Under the pieces are notes generated by a model. That model was not told the DNA's origin, did not search any database, and saw only the letters and a program-made list of their open reading frames with translations. From contig CM063112.1 of the NCBI GenBank assembly GCA_031841125.1, positions 65,368,057-65,432,056 of the forward strand: a DNA stretch of 64,000 nucleotides, written 5' to 3'. The first letter of the stretch is position 1. Every line of letters begins with the position of its first letter. Position numbers and translations under genes: made by a program. Of the stretch, positions 24,678-35,700 are shown piece by piece. The stretch comes from Acanthococcus lagerstroemiae. Its lineage: Eukaryota; Arthropoda; Insecta; Hemiptera; Eriococcidae.

Positions 24678-25753
24678 CTGAAAATAGGTGTAATAAACAG
24701 GAGGAAAGCTCGATACACGACGATTGATGTCACAAATGGAAGAAATGAGATCGGGAATCCGCGAATACAAGTGCGGGCTCGCTGACTCAATACCTAGCGG
24801 GAAATCGAATTATGAATATTATGTAGATATAGAATTTTAGAATACGAGACTATGGAAAACGCCTCGCTGGGTGAACTAGCTACAGCTCACTGGTACAATT
24901 CGAGGACGATAATACACGGGCTAGGCATCGGAGAGTTCTATCCGTTCGAAATACCGCTCCGCTAAAACTGAAGCAGCACGATAAACTTATGGAGTTGACG
25001 GATCATGTGAAGTATAATAACTCCGGCCGTGGGTAAACGTTTGCTTAAAATGCGAACTTACGAAGGCGAGTACTTTGAAACGTACGTACAAATAAGCGAG
25101 GCTCGCCACGGCATCTTGGTACTACGGAGCGCGACGCTAACAACATCCACAGTGGTTGGTTGCAACCTTGCAACTTGCAAGCAACTCGCGTCAGAGGCAA
25201 AGCTATGGCTGTTAATTTGCCTACAGCAGCAATGTAGCGAATAATAGAAGTTAAGACGAGCAAATAATTAGGTACGATCAAATTCGAACTAATTCTCAGA
25301 TCATATCCAATTCAAATACCTATTTGCCATAGATAAGGTAATTATACATAATAGCTTTGTTCGTTTTGACGTTTAGTGTAAAGTGTATTACACTCGTACA
25401 CTCAGTGTAACAGTTTCTGAAAATGTCTTGAAAATGTACACTGAGTGTAGATGTAAAATAAACACGTCAAAACACGTGTTCGTTTGGACGGTTAGCCCCT
25501 TGGGGTAGTCCTCCTGCACACTGCTGCACACTCGAGTGTAAAAAAAGTGTGTTTATAAACATTAACGACGCTAGCGCTGCGGCGTGATACCGTTGTGGAG
25601 TGCAGAGTCCGAAATCCCGATAAATGTCCGAATGTAATAACTAATAACCTTATCAAGTTGCTACATCAACATCATTATTTCATTATAAATAGTTAGAACT
25701 TACAAATCAACATACGAATTAAATTCCTTTATAGGAATCAAGTATTGGTTATC

Positions 25754-25758
25754 GTTAT
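25754..25758. repeat. target-site duplication, left copy (GTTAT)
   Basis: GTTAT immediately precedes the left LTR and recurs immediately after the right LTR at 31290-31294. A 5-bp duplication is standard for Copia integrases. Confidence 0.93.
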
Positions 25759-25940
25759 TGTCACAATACTTCGATTCACATGTGATGTTCCTTTTTACAT
25801 CCGTTACACCAGTGCGGAACTCATAACGAGTAGATCGCATGCATCTCACAGCTAAGGTGACGGTTGTACCGTGAAGTCACAGACACACGGAACGAGTAGG
25901 CGGTGTTGGGAAGGTGGGGACAGTTGTACCACCGCTAACA
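25759..25940 (-). repeat. Copia 3' LTR (182 bp)
   Basis: It starts TG and ends CA. It is identical by eye over all 182 bases to the LTR at 31108-31289. Because the element is transcribed leftward, this is its 3' LTR. A polypurine tract (minus-strand GGGAGGGGG, plus-strand 25941-25949) lies directly inside it. Confidence 0.96.
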
Positions 25941-25949
25941 CCCCCTCCC
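25941..25949 (-). promoter_or_regulatory. polypurine tract of the Copia element
   Basis: On the minus strand GGGAGGGGG abuts the TG start of the 3' LTR. This is the expected plus-strand DNA priming site. Confidence 0.8.
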
Positions 25950-26084
25950 AACGGCACGAGTAAAGTGTGTGAACTTGTCAACTTATTTATTTTCCAAGTC
26001 ATAATAGAGAATAGACAAATGTAAACAACATGTTACAATAACTTTACCAATGAATGGAAAAAAAATTGTGTAGCATAGCTTCTC

Positions 26085-26199
26085 AGAAACAAAGTTTCTT
26101 CTTGCCAATGCAAAGAGAAGGATATAGCATCTCAGAAACAAAGTTTCTTCTCGCAAATGTAAAGAGAAGGATAAATAGCGTCTCAGAAACAAAGTTTCT
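26085..26199. repeat. three tandem hairpin units in the Copia 3' untranslated region
   Basis: The palindrome agaaacaaagtttct occurs at 26085-26099, 26134-26148 and 26185-26199, each within a ~50-bp unit that also contains ctcgcaaatgtaaagagaagg-like sequence. It lies between the pol stop (26345) and the polypurine tract. Confidence 0.9.
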
Positions 26200-26344
26200 T
26201 CTCGCAGCCTATAAAATATTCTGTAGTTTAGTTACAAAATTTTCCCCCAGTTTCAAATTGAAAAGCAAATAAATATATGGGAAAATTCAAGTTGTAAAAG
26301 AAAACGAATAACGGCCGTACAAATAAAGAAGGAAAAATTATTGC

Positions 26345-29300
26345 TTATTGGTCAATGTCAGGTAGTGACCTCAGCACTTTATCTCTGCAAAGGTCAAATG
26401 GCTGTTGCAGTAATGGTTTTGTCAAGATATCAGCCAGTTGGTTCACTGTATTGACTTGCTTGACATTGAGTAACTTTTCAGCAATGTATTCTCGAATTTT
26501 CATGTAGCGAATTTGAATATGTTTTAATTTTCCTCTACCAACGCCTAAAGAAGCTTGTTGCATTGCTGCAAAATTGTCTTCGTATAGTGTGGCGGGGAAC
26601 ACATCAATTTTCAGAGTCTCTTGTGTTAAATATGCTAAAAATAGCACGTCGTGTGCTGCCTCGTTCAGAGCAATGTATTCAGCTTCACAAGTATGTTCGG
26701 CTATACAACGTTGGAGCCTAGAACACCATGCTATTGGTGTTCCATACATCCTTACAATAAATCCAGTTGTAGATTTTCGAGTTGAGTCTCCAGCATGGTC
26801 AGCGTCTACATATGCATCAATTATGCTGCAATCGCTTTTTATGCCAGTTGAAGTAGCATCATTAGTTGGGCACAGAATCCCCATGTCTTTCGTTTCAGTA
26901 AGGTAATGAAGGATACGCTGGGCAAGAGTCCAGTGGAGTGTTGTTGGTTGAGTCTGGAAACGAGCAAGGTAGTTTACCGCAAACGTAATATCGAGACGAG
27001 TATAATTTGACAAGTACATTAGAGCGCCAATGACTTGGCGATAAGGGAAAGATTCAGTTTCTAAGGTTTTTATTTCCGTGTGAGTGGAAATTGGTGGCAT
27101 TGGAATACAAGACCACTTTGACATTTGCAATTTTGACAAGTCTGGCGAATAGTACTGACGTATAAGTGCATCAGTGTACGATTTTTGATGTAGGAAAATA
27201 TTATCCTTACATTTTTCAATTTCAATGCCAACAAATTTTTCTGGAAAACCCAGATTTTTAATTTCGAAACGTTTAGACAGTGCATTGAATGTTTCGTTAA
27301 TTACGAGCGTGTTATTGCCCGTTAGTAGAATATCATCTACATAGACAAGTACCAATGTGACTAGTAGGTCCACTTCATTTCGTTTTGTGTATATGCAAGG
27401 TTCTCTTTGATTTCGAGTAAAGCCTAGGGATTTGAGAAACAAGTCTAGTGTTCGATTGAAGCAAATTGGAGCAGTAGCCAACCCATATAGGGCTTTTTGC
27501 AGTTTACACGCGACTTTCTTCGGGTTTCCTTTTACACCTTGAGGAAGAGAAACAAATTTTTCGCGATCAATTTTTCCATTAAGGAATGCATTGACCAGGT
27601 CGATTTGAATTACATTCCATCCATGTTTCGATACCACTGTGAATAACCAACGAATAGAGGATGCTGACGGAGTAGGGCAGGCTGTTTCGAGTTTAGAGTA
27701 TCGTTCCTTATCCCTACACCCCACAGCGACTAGTCTAGCTTTGTATATCTTGTTTGGCTTAATTGTAAATACCCACTTTAATGGTATTATTTGTTTGTCT
27801 TTTGGTCGAGGTATGAGAGTCCATACCTCGTAACGATTCATCGCATCTAATTCTTTTTGAATAGCTTGCTGCCATTTAGCTGCATCAGGACCACCAATTG
27901 CCTGTTTATAGGTAATTGGTTGGACTTGATGCGCGTTAAACATTCTTTTATCGAATTCCCCAAAATTGTCATACGTAATTTTTAACGCGTTTATAGTTAT
28001 TTCATTTCCATTTTCTTCGTCCCAATCATAGTCAAGGGTTTCTTCGATAATGTCTGGCGAAGAATAATGCAAAGAAATATCGTTATTTGATTCAGTTGAA
28101 TCACAAGTAGATGAGGGAGATGTGTGTTCTAGTACGTCTCCCCCTCCATTTTGGGATGTTCTCTCATTAAAAGTACAAATAGTTTGCGAATTACCCCCTC
28201 CATTTGAGGAACCATTTGATTTTCTTTTCAAGTCATGGCATGAACATGGTACAGTGTTGCTTTCTATTGGACTAAACAAATTATTAATCATCTGTATATG
28301 CGAGTCGTTTGTAGGAAAATCGTTTTTGAAGAGACAGTTTTCATTTATTTTTACATTACAAACGTTTTCAATTTTCTTTGTGCGAGGATCAAACACCTGG
28401 TATCCAGTGTTTGTAAAGCCAACAAGGTATCGAGTGTGAGAGCGGGAAGCAAATTTCATTCCTGCAGGTACAAGTTCATTTAACACATACGCTTGAGATC
28501 CGAAAATTTTAATTTGACTCAAGTTAGGTTTCTTATTATAGAACTTTTCGTAGGGTGTGACAAAATGTAAAGCGGAGTGTGGTGTTCTATTATACAGCCA
28601 ACAAGCAGCGTGCATAGCTAGCCCCCACATATTTGCTGGCATACCTGATTCTAACAGTAGAGCACGAGCTCGTTCCGTTATTGTTCGATTTACACGTTCT
28701 ACTAAACCATTATGTTGATGACAGTATGATTCAGCAGGGTCGATTTTTACATCAAATTTTTCAAGTATTTGCAGTGTTTGATTACATGTAAATTCGGTGC
28801 CATTATCGCATCTTAGAACATTAAACTGTCCAGGAGATGGATACTTGGCTCGTAAGTTACGATAAGCTTCATTGAGACAAATTGAGGTATCAGGTTTTGA
28901 TTGTATTGTAAAAACTTGTAAAAAACGGGAAAAATCATCGATGACACATACAACAAACCTATTTTTAGATACAAATGTACGCGGAGTGATTGGACCGATC
29001 AAATCAGCGTGTATCACTTCACCAACACGGGTTGCTCGATCTCTGTCTTTTATAAACGATTTTCGAATAAGTTTTGCTTGAGCACAAAGGGGACAATTTT
29101 CAATTGTAGCTGTAGAAATAAGTTCGGCTACACCTTCAGTTACAGAACCCAATTTATGAATGTAGTTTGCGGAGATATGCCCCATTCGGCGATGCCACAG
29201 GTTACCTTCTTTTTTTAGTATTTCAAGTTTCGATGGCGTTAACAGTCGTTTACACATACGCGTGTGATTTCGATTCGTTTTATTTTTCGTAATTTTATAA

Positions 29301-31027
29301 CAAATAGGATTAGCATTTACAGTAGTACAAATCGAATTTTCTGTATACTTGATAAGTTTCGAGTGGAGCGAGTTCGAGTCAATGTACGCCGGTAGACGAA
29401 ACACGCCTTCATGCGTACTTAGTAATACCAGTTTGCGATTCAGTTTCCTGGAAAGTATAAAACCGCTATTAATATTAAGAACAAATGTCGTTTTGAATTG
29501 TTCGTTGAAAGCTTTACAGCTGATAACGAGATCACTGATGTTTGGGACGTACTGAACTCGTTGCAAGGTTAGTAAAGTACGTTCATTTTCGAATTTCAAT
29601 TTAATCGGCAATACACCTTCGCCTAATGAGCTACATTCTGAAGTATTCAGAGCTGTAGTCACAGCTTTTGGAGTATCGAATTTTACATAATCGATTAGAA
29701 GGTCGCTATCGTTTACTAAATGATGCGACGCTCCCGAATCCGCTAGAAATGATACCATTATTTTATTATCATAATCAAGTTTATTGTTATCAGTACCTTT
29801 TTTCGCAGTTTTGTTCAACGTGGGACAATCTCGGGCGATGTGACCGTATTGATGGCAACCACGGTTGAAACAGAGTTTCCCTGGGCGCGAGCAGTTAGTT
29901 TCGGAGTGAAAATATTCACCGCACTTGCGACACTGGACTGCTTCTTTTTCTTCTCTCGTCATACTTTTCAATTTTTGGCATTGCTCTTCCGTGTATTTCG
30001 CGGATAAAGGTTTCCAGTTCGAGTTATCGGGCTTCTTTTTTTTCGCATCAGTAACCGTGGACGTAGTTTTATCGTTTACATTCGAATGTTTTCGTTTTTC
30101 GCTTGTTGCCTTTTCAGTACCTTGTTTCAGTGGTGTGGCATTCGGATTCTGTTTCACTGATTCATGGTCTAATTGGAGGAAGCACGTCTTTACTTGCTCG
30201 TAGGTTTGCATATCAACTTGCGACGCAATATTATTGTAGAATGCAAAATACGGCGTTGACGGATCGTATATTCCGTAGATTTTTTGCAAGAAGAACGATG
30301 TTAAATACTCGTCACTGAAGGTGGTATCACGAAGCATGAAGTCTTCAACACAATTTTCGAACTCGGAAACGAAACGGACAGGATCATAACCCGGCTTGAA
30401 TCGGAGATTGGTGAAACGATTGTTGAGCTGAACCAAGTCACGCATGCGAGTGGTAGAATACGACTTCTCGAGAACACTGAATGCTTCGAATGGGGTTTTT
30501 GCATTCTGTATTTGTAGCGCGATACTTTTCGCCACAGACGCCTGAATAACTTGCATCGTTTGAGCGTTTAAAACTTTACGAAAATTTGGTGAGACTTTCA
30601 CGCTTGTACCATTTTCCGATTGGATAAATGGTAGAAGCATGAGCGCTTCAAGACATAACTCTAGTTTCGCCTTCCACAGCTTAAAGTTCTTGTACCCTTT
30701 CAACTTTTCATGGTCCGCGAATGTCGGTATTACGAAAGGTGGCGTTCGATACTTGCGGTCAAGGTCTCCTTCAGTATTTACCACAACATTTGGTATTTGA
30801 ATTTGACCGCTCTGTATCATCGCAATGATGCTTGCGATTATGGTCGAACTCGAGTTCACATCCAAACCTGTCGACGAAGCTCCTATTGAATCCACAGAAG
30901 TGTTTGACTGGCTTTCTTCTTCTTTTTGATTCTCGACCACATGGTTGGAAGTCTCCATCGCGTCATTTGAAGACATCTCAATCGCGTTCGAATCTTCTGT
31001 TGTCACCGCGTTTCTTGTTTTCACCAT
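26345..31027 (-). CDS. Copia Gag-Pol polyprotein (1560 aa)
   Basis: One frame from ATG 31027 (MVKTRNAV) to a stop at 26345. The frame also opens upstream at a TTG, but the ATG is the sensible start. Approximate order: Gag, then a CCHC knuckle CRKCGEYFHSETNC near residue 365, and a second knuckle with two extra residues (C-x4-C-x4-H-x4-C). Protease LADSGASHHL is near 430. The integrase HHCC (WHRRMGH...CPLC) is near 607-650, with catalytic D/D/E at about 672, 739 and 772 (IHADLIGP, RCDNGTEF, GLVERVN). RT runs from about 1049 with YVDDILL near 1230. RNase H has YVDADHAGD near 1408 and a CEAEYIAL block. It should produce virus-like-particle Gag and the enzymes for reverse transcription and integration. 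No frameshift separates gag and pol. Confidence 0.96.
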   Translation of the reverse strand: MVKTRNAVTTEDSNAIEMSSNDAMETSNHVVENQKEEESQSNTSVDSIGASSTGLDVNSSSTIIASIIAMIQSGQIQIPNVVVNTEGDLDRKYRTPPFVIPTFADHEKLKGYKNFKLWKAKLELCLEALMLLPFIQSENGTSVKVSPNFRKVLNAQTMQVIQASVAKSIALQIQNAKTPFEAFSVLEKSYSTTRMRDLVQLNNRFTNLRFKPGYDPVRFVSEFENCVEDFMLRDTTFSDEYLTSFFLQKIYGIYDPSTPYFAFYNNIASQVDMQTYEQVKTCFLQLDHESVKQNPNATPLKQGTEKATSEKRKHSNVNDKTTSTVTDAKKKKPDNSNWKPLSAKYTEEQCQKLKSMTREEKEAVQCRKCGEYFHSETNCSRPGKLCFNRGCHQYGHIARDCPTLNKTAKKGTDNNKLDYDNKIMVSFLADSGASHHLVNDSDLLIDYVKFDTPKAVTTALNTSECSSLGEGVLPIKLKFENERTLLTLQRVQYVPNISDLVISCKAFNEQFKTTFVLNINSGFILSRKLNRKLVLLSTHEGVFRLPAYIDSNSLHSKLIKYTENSICTTVNANPICYKITKNKTNRNHTRMCKRLLTPSKLEILKKEGNLWHRRMGHISANYIHKLGSVTEGVAELISTATIENCPLCAQAKLIRKSFIKDRDRATRVGEVIHADLIGPITPRTFVSKNRFVVCVIDDFSRFLQVFTIQSKPDTSICLNEAYRNLRAKYPSPGQFNVLRCDNGTEFTCNQTLQILEKFDVKIDPAESYCHQHNGLVERVNRTITERARALLLESGMPANMWGLAMHAACWLYNRTPHSALHFVTPYEKFYNKKPNLSQIKIFGSQAYVLNELVPAGMKFASRSHTRYLVGFTNTGYQVFDPRTKKIENVCNVKINENCLFKNDFPTNDSHIQMINNLFSPIESNTVPCSCHDLKRKSNGSSNGGGNSQTICTFNERTSQNGGGDVLEHTSPSSTCDSTESNNDISLHYSSPDIIEETLDYDWDEENGNEITINALKITYDNFGEFDKRMFNAHQVQPITYKQAIGGPDAAKWQQAIQKELDAMNRYEVWTLIPRPKDKQIIPLKWVFTIKPNKIYKARLVAVGCRDKERYSKLETACPTPSASSIRWLFTVVSKHGWNVIQIDLVNAFLNGKIDREKFVSLPQGVKGNPKKVACKLQKALYGLATAPICFNRTLDLFLKSLGFTRNQREPCIYTKRNEVDLLVTLVLVYVDDILLTGNNTLVINETFNALSKRFEIKNLGFPEKFVGIEIEKCKDNIFLHQKSYTDALIRQYYSPDLSKLQMSKWSCIPMPPISTHTEIKTLETESFPYRQVIGALMYLSNYTRLDITFAVNYLARFQTQPTTLHWTLAQRILHYLTETKDMGILCPTNDATSTGIKSDCSIIDAYVDADHAGDSTRKSTTGFIVRMYGTPIAWCSRLQRCIAEHTCEAEYIALNEAAHDVLFLAYLTQETLKIDVFPATLYEDNFAAMQQASLGVGRGKLKHIQIRYMKIREYIAEKLLNVKQVNTVNQLADILTKPLLQQPFDLCRDKVLRSLPDIDQ

Positions 31028-31107
31028 TTTTTTCACAAGGAAAAAGTAAAACAAAATTAACTATACCGATTAACCAGTTCAAAAGTTATCTCGCATTAAT
31101 GCATTAA

Positions 31108-31289
31108 TGTCACAATACTTCGATTCACATGTGATGTTCCTTTTTACATCCGTTACACCAGTGCGGAACTCATAACGAGTAGATCGCATGCATCTCACAG
31201 CTAAGGTGACGGTTGTACCGTGAAGTCACAGACACACGGAACGAGTAGGCGGTGTTGGGAAGGTGGGGACAGTTGTACCACCGCTAACA
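31108..31289 (-). repeat. Copia 5' LTR (182 bp)
   Basis: The promoter-bearing LTR of the leftward element, TG...CA, identical to 25759-25940. Confidence 0.96.
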
Positions 31290-31294
31290 GTTAT
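31290..31294. repeat. target-site duplication, right copy (GTTAT)
   Basis: Matches 25754-25758. Confidence 0.93.
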
Positions 31295-31582
31295 CACTCC
31301 ATTATCTATCCAATTCCATAAATATCAGCTATATTCCCTACCTCTTTTGTGACTTGTGAGTTCTGCGATGATGTAAATTGTGTGAATCGTACAACCAGAA
31401 TCGAATCGATTATTCGTTTCAGTTATTTTAAACTCAATTAAACGTACCAGCTGTTTTCGTTAGAAGAACTAGCTATTGTTCGCGTTTCTCCTTTAATGGA
31501 GCCTTCGAACTTGCGTCGAGTCTTCAGCAATTTGCAATGGAATTGAGCTGTACACTTACAACAATACTTGTTTACTCGCTTA

Positions 31583-31813
31583 TCACACCTTCCAGTTCGT
31601 CCATAGTTGATGTCGTACAAAATTATTCGGGAGCCGAGTCAATCGTGTCTCAGTAGTTGGTATATTTCGATCTTTCTTTATTTTCAGAGCTGAAGCACGT
31701 CGAACAGAACGAGAAATACCAACGACGAAATGCTGAAAACGCGATATCTGTTCATCGAAAAGTAGGCAACATAACGAAGTGTACGGATTTTGTCGCTCAG
31801 TGGCCTCATCCAT
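31583..31813 (-). other. possible small minus-strand first exon, divergent from ABCC10 (antisense alternative at 31688-31761)
   Basis: An ATG frame of 76 codons begins MDEATERQNPYTSLCCLLF on the minus strand. On the plus strand, 31688-31761 is bounded by a good acceptor (tttattttcag) and a donor-like gtaggc and is also open (LKHVEQNEKYQRRNAEN). Both cannot be coding. One may be a 5' untranslated exon of ABCC10 or the start of a divergent gene. I recognise neither. Confidence 0.25.
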
Positions 31814-32155
31814 TATCCATGTCGACCCTACACGACACGTAGTACGAGTATCGTCGTCCGTCGCACATTGTGGTGCCGCACAAACGAAGTGATACACTAA
31901 TTGGTGGTGTTTGCCAATTCGTGGGCGAAGTGACCTATCGTATCGGCGATAGCACTAGTAGGACCACGGAAAAGGCTAAAACTCGAATGTAATAGTACGT
32001 TCCACTAGACACGTGTAAGGTATCGTCAGTGCAAATCAGTACACGATCTTACTAGAGAGTTGACGTGCGGCGATCTTCCCTTCCTAGATCATCTGAAGAA
32101 ACGCGCCCAAATCAAATCGGTCCTAACCCGCTTCGCTTCTTTCATTCACCGCGAG

Positions 32156-32779
32156 ATGGGTGATTGGCACGATGTACGATGGAACTGGACAGAATTTTGC
32201 GGAACAGCCAACTTCGCTGTCTGGACAAATGACCACAACGATTTAACGGACTGCTTTCAAACTGTATGCCTACAGATACCGACCTTATCAGCGATTGCCA
32301 TCCTCTCGGCGTATTTCGCCGGAAAATACGACGAATGGACGATTCGAACGTGGCGCGAAAAACTGATATTGAAATCAAGAGTGTTAATAACGGTGCTGTT
32401 GGCGATTACACCGGCGGTAAGGCTGGCAGTTCAGGTTTGCGACAATTCGAAATCATTGTTCGCCGTTGACTATTGGTTCGCCATCGCAGAGTGCTTGGCA
32501 TGGTTTTCGCATTTTTGTTACATCTCTGCGCTGAAGAACAGACTGGGCGTTAGTCTGAGAGGACCCCTATCACTGAACTCGTTGTGGACTATGTTTTTTG
32601 TTGTATGCGTCATCCGTACACGGTCATTGTACCTGAACTATTTGAACGATGCCGAAGACGCTCTTCTATCGTTAGTGTTTGCCACCGTGACGATGCTGTT
32701 GCAAACGCTGTATGGGTTTACTCTCCTACCCTCCGAAGATAGTACTTCCAGACGTACCACTATTGACGTCATAGACCAA
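32156..32779 (+). CDS. ABCC10: ABCC10 exon 1 (TMD0)
   Basis: Begins [20 protein letters not shown] and encodes 208 residues with several hydrophobic helices, the N-terminal TMD0 typical of long ABCC proteins. The donor is CAA|gttagt, phase 0. The open frame reaches upstream to a TTG, but no earlier ATG exists. Confidence 0.92.
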
Positions 32780-35700
32780 GTTAGTACATAGTATCTGTCG
32801 ACGGTATCGCTCAACTCGTATCGATTTTTTTACATCACCTCACTTCGATACTTAATACATATTGTACCGAAGATGATACTTTTGTTTGCGTTCTCGACCC
32901 CGATCCCCTGTGCTTACGTTATCTTATCTCATCATATTTATTTTACATTACGTTACGTTACAGGAGGATGTCGCTTTCAATTCATTACTCAGTCAGTACG
33001 CTCGTTTCAGAGAAGATTTCGACCCACACTATTTAGGAACTGCGTTGGAAGGAAGCGGTTTGATTTCCAAATTTGTGTTCCTTTGGGCGAACCGTCTCAT
33101 GGACAAGGGTGTCAAAAGTCAACTAAACAATCCAGACGACGTTTTCGATTTACCAGACGAGCTAACTTGTTCTAATTTGTACCAGAAATTTGAGAACCGC
33201 TGCCGCGCCTCCGCTTGTACTGGCGACGACCAAACTCGTGCGTACGTATCTTTGATACGTACTCTGCATCGAGGTTACGCTAAGGAGTTTTATGGGGTCG
33301 GCATTTTGAAATTCGTGGCCGATGTTGCTGGATTCGCTAGTCCACTACTGTTACACGAATTGTTGAACTACATCGACGATCCTAGTGTACCATTATTCGC
33401 CGGTTATCTATACGCCTCGGGAATTTTTCTCGCTTCATTTATAGGTTAGTTTACTAGTACCTGCAGTTACAGTACTCGCTATCTTTCTCATTCGTTATTC
33501 GCTATTATCGCTTATATTATTATTTATGATAACCTTTGGAACTCGTTTCAGCATCAGATACCCTCCTTATCAGTTTTACTATTGTCGTCATTATTATTTC
33601 CTGTTATCTCAACGTCGCTACGTTGGTGGATGTTAAGACATGACGGATAAATAACAGATCATGATCGTAATTCTATGTATGAGTACATTCATCCGGCGAT
33701 TTGCGGGTGATTCCGGTGGTTCCGAATAAGGTCGCCTTCTGCATCAGCTCCATGTTCCAGTTGGTTTGGTTTTGTAGGACTTTCTGGATTCCGATAACGG
33801 GTCCTACATAGAATTATCCCCGTGGCTGATATCGCCACTAGTACTATCGCAATCGCGTCCACTCCTGCACATCGTGTCATTTGCATGGCAAGCTCCGCGT
33901 CCTTTTGCTCCCCAGTGGCTGCATTGGGCACCGCCATATCGATCAGTCACATTTTTTTCTCATCTATGTCCCATAGCTTTAGTACGTCCGGCCTATTGAC
34001 CTGCATTGTCTCGTCAGTCAGAATCATCTGGTCCCAATACAATTTGACCTTTTCGTTTTCGAGCATTCTCTCTGGTTCGTATTTGCAGTAGCGTTTCTTG
34101 TTGTCTACAAGTCTACATATATTATTCTGCATTAACAAGTTTTATCCGCACCTACAAGTAATATTGAATAAACAGTTTCTTGGAGTAAACGCCGGAAAAG
34201 TATTTCTACATGCTTTTGCGTTATAATTGGTAATAATTGCTTCAAACGAATATTCGTTATCGAATACGCATACTCGTATGTATGTACACTTCAAACTGAA
34301 CAAATAAGCAACGTGCAAAATAATATTTAATAGCCTCAGTAAAACGATGTTATCCGCGTCGACCGCATTCCGAAGTTCCCAAAAAAACAGTTTCATCGCA
34401 TCCGCTTCAAAACTAGCTCGTTTGAGGTTAATTTGAAGACATTTTGCAAATATTTTTGGATTCCCGTGTAATGGGTATAGTTTAGAAGAAGGTCATATTT
34501 TGGTCACACTGAACTTTTAACTGTAGCGCTCAGTTTTTTCCACAGCGGTAGAATGAAGAAAAACTAAAAATTCGACTTCATTATAGTCGCATGCTAGTTT
34601 TTTCCGCCTCACGCGTCAATCACGGCGTTTCTTGTATTTCGACTTTGTATTTTCCTTTTTTCTGAGCCCTCTGTAGATCTTTTTACGTTCCCTGAGTGTA
34701 CCGTTTTGTTTTCTTTGTTCCGTGCTCGTTTTGTATCGTCGAAATCTTAGGCTTTATTGTCAGTTTCTGCTCAATAATGTCACTTTCTTCTTTATCAGAG
34801 CCGCTGTTTTGTTCGTTTTTGCTGAGCGTTCCATATTTCTCCTTTTGTTTTCTTGTGTTTGTCTTGGTAGCCATCTGTTGCCATTACTCTGTAGTAGCTG
34901 TTATTATTATTTTAATGGCCTCCGTCGTCGTTGTCATCGTCATTGTCAGGAGGTATAAAATTGAACGTGAAAATTATTGTAACTTATGTTAGGTATTGAA
35001 ATATTCGTGTAACGAGTCCTATCTCGAATTTATTCTAATATTTAGTATACGCGCGGTGTTTCAGGTTCGTTCTCTTCGGTTCATTTTGATTTCCTGATCG
35101 GAAAAATTGGCCTCAAGTTACAGGGCGCGCTTACATCCGTAATATATCGAAAGATATTGCTTCTTAACCCGTCCGTATTCCAGCAGACCAGGTTCGCATT
35201 CCATCTGAAATTTTGTTTTAGTCGCTCTCCGATCGATGCACGATACTCTTCACTTCCTCCGTAGTAAACGAATACACTGACACTGTCATTACGGTCGATC
35301 GAATTTCTTCTACTACTTATCTTAAATTTACGAGTAAAATTGTAACGAGTATATCGACTTCCGCTATCGCGTAAAATGAAGTCCGCAGTACACCACGCAT
35401 TAGGATAATTCTTATTTTTCAACGTCGAAATGTCGTCCGACTAAAATTTTCGCATCCTACTACATCTCTTGGAGGGGGGGGGGGTACCGAAGGAAGTGAG
35501 ACTAAATACGTGTTGGTCATTTTGTCGAGATTGTATTCCAGTTTTAGGTTTCCCAGGTGATTCCTAAATTCGAACTGTCGAATATCACCGGAGGGGAAGG
35601 GGTTAAAATCAAATGATGCGTCATTTTTCTAAAAGTTTCTTTGATTCCGAAGTGTACTACCCAGAAAAGTGGATCAGTATATGCATAGGTATGGTAAAAA

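Larger units (their letters stand above)
25759..31289 (-). mobile_element. complete Ty1/Copia LTR retrotransposon, 5531 bp, probably recent
   Basis: Identical 182-bp LTRs, a GTTAT target duplication on both sides, a polypurine tract and a single uninterrupted Gag-Pol frame show an intact and young insertion. The order protease, integrase, reverse transcriptase, RNase H is the Copia (Pseudoviridae) arrangement. I could not recognise a tRNA primer-binding site next to the 5' LTR. That position instead has a repeated gcattaat. The element lies between the DHHC exon and ABCC10, in no recognised coding sequence. Confidence 0.96.

Noticed and set aside
26574..30504. Plus-strand frames within the Copia element
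   Set aside because: Antisense shadows of the Gag-Pol coding sequence.
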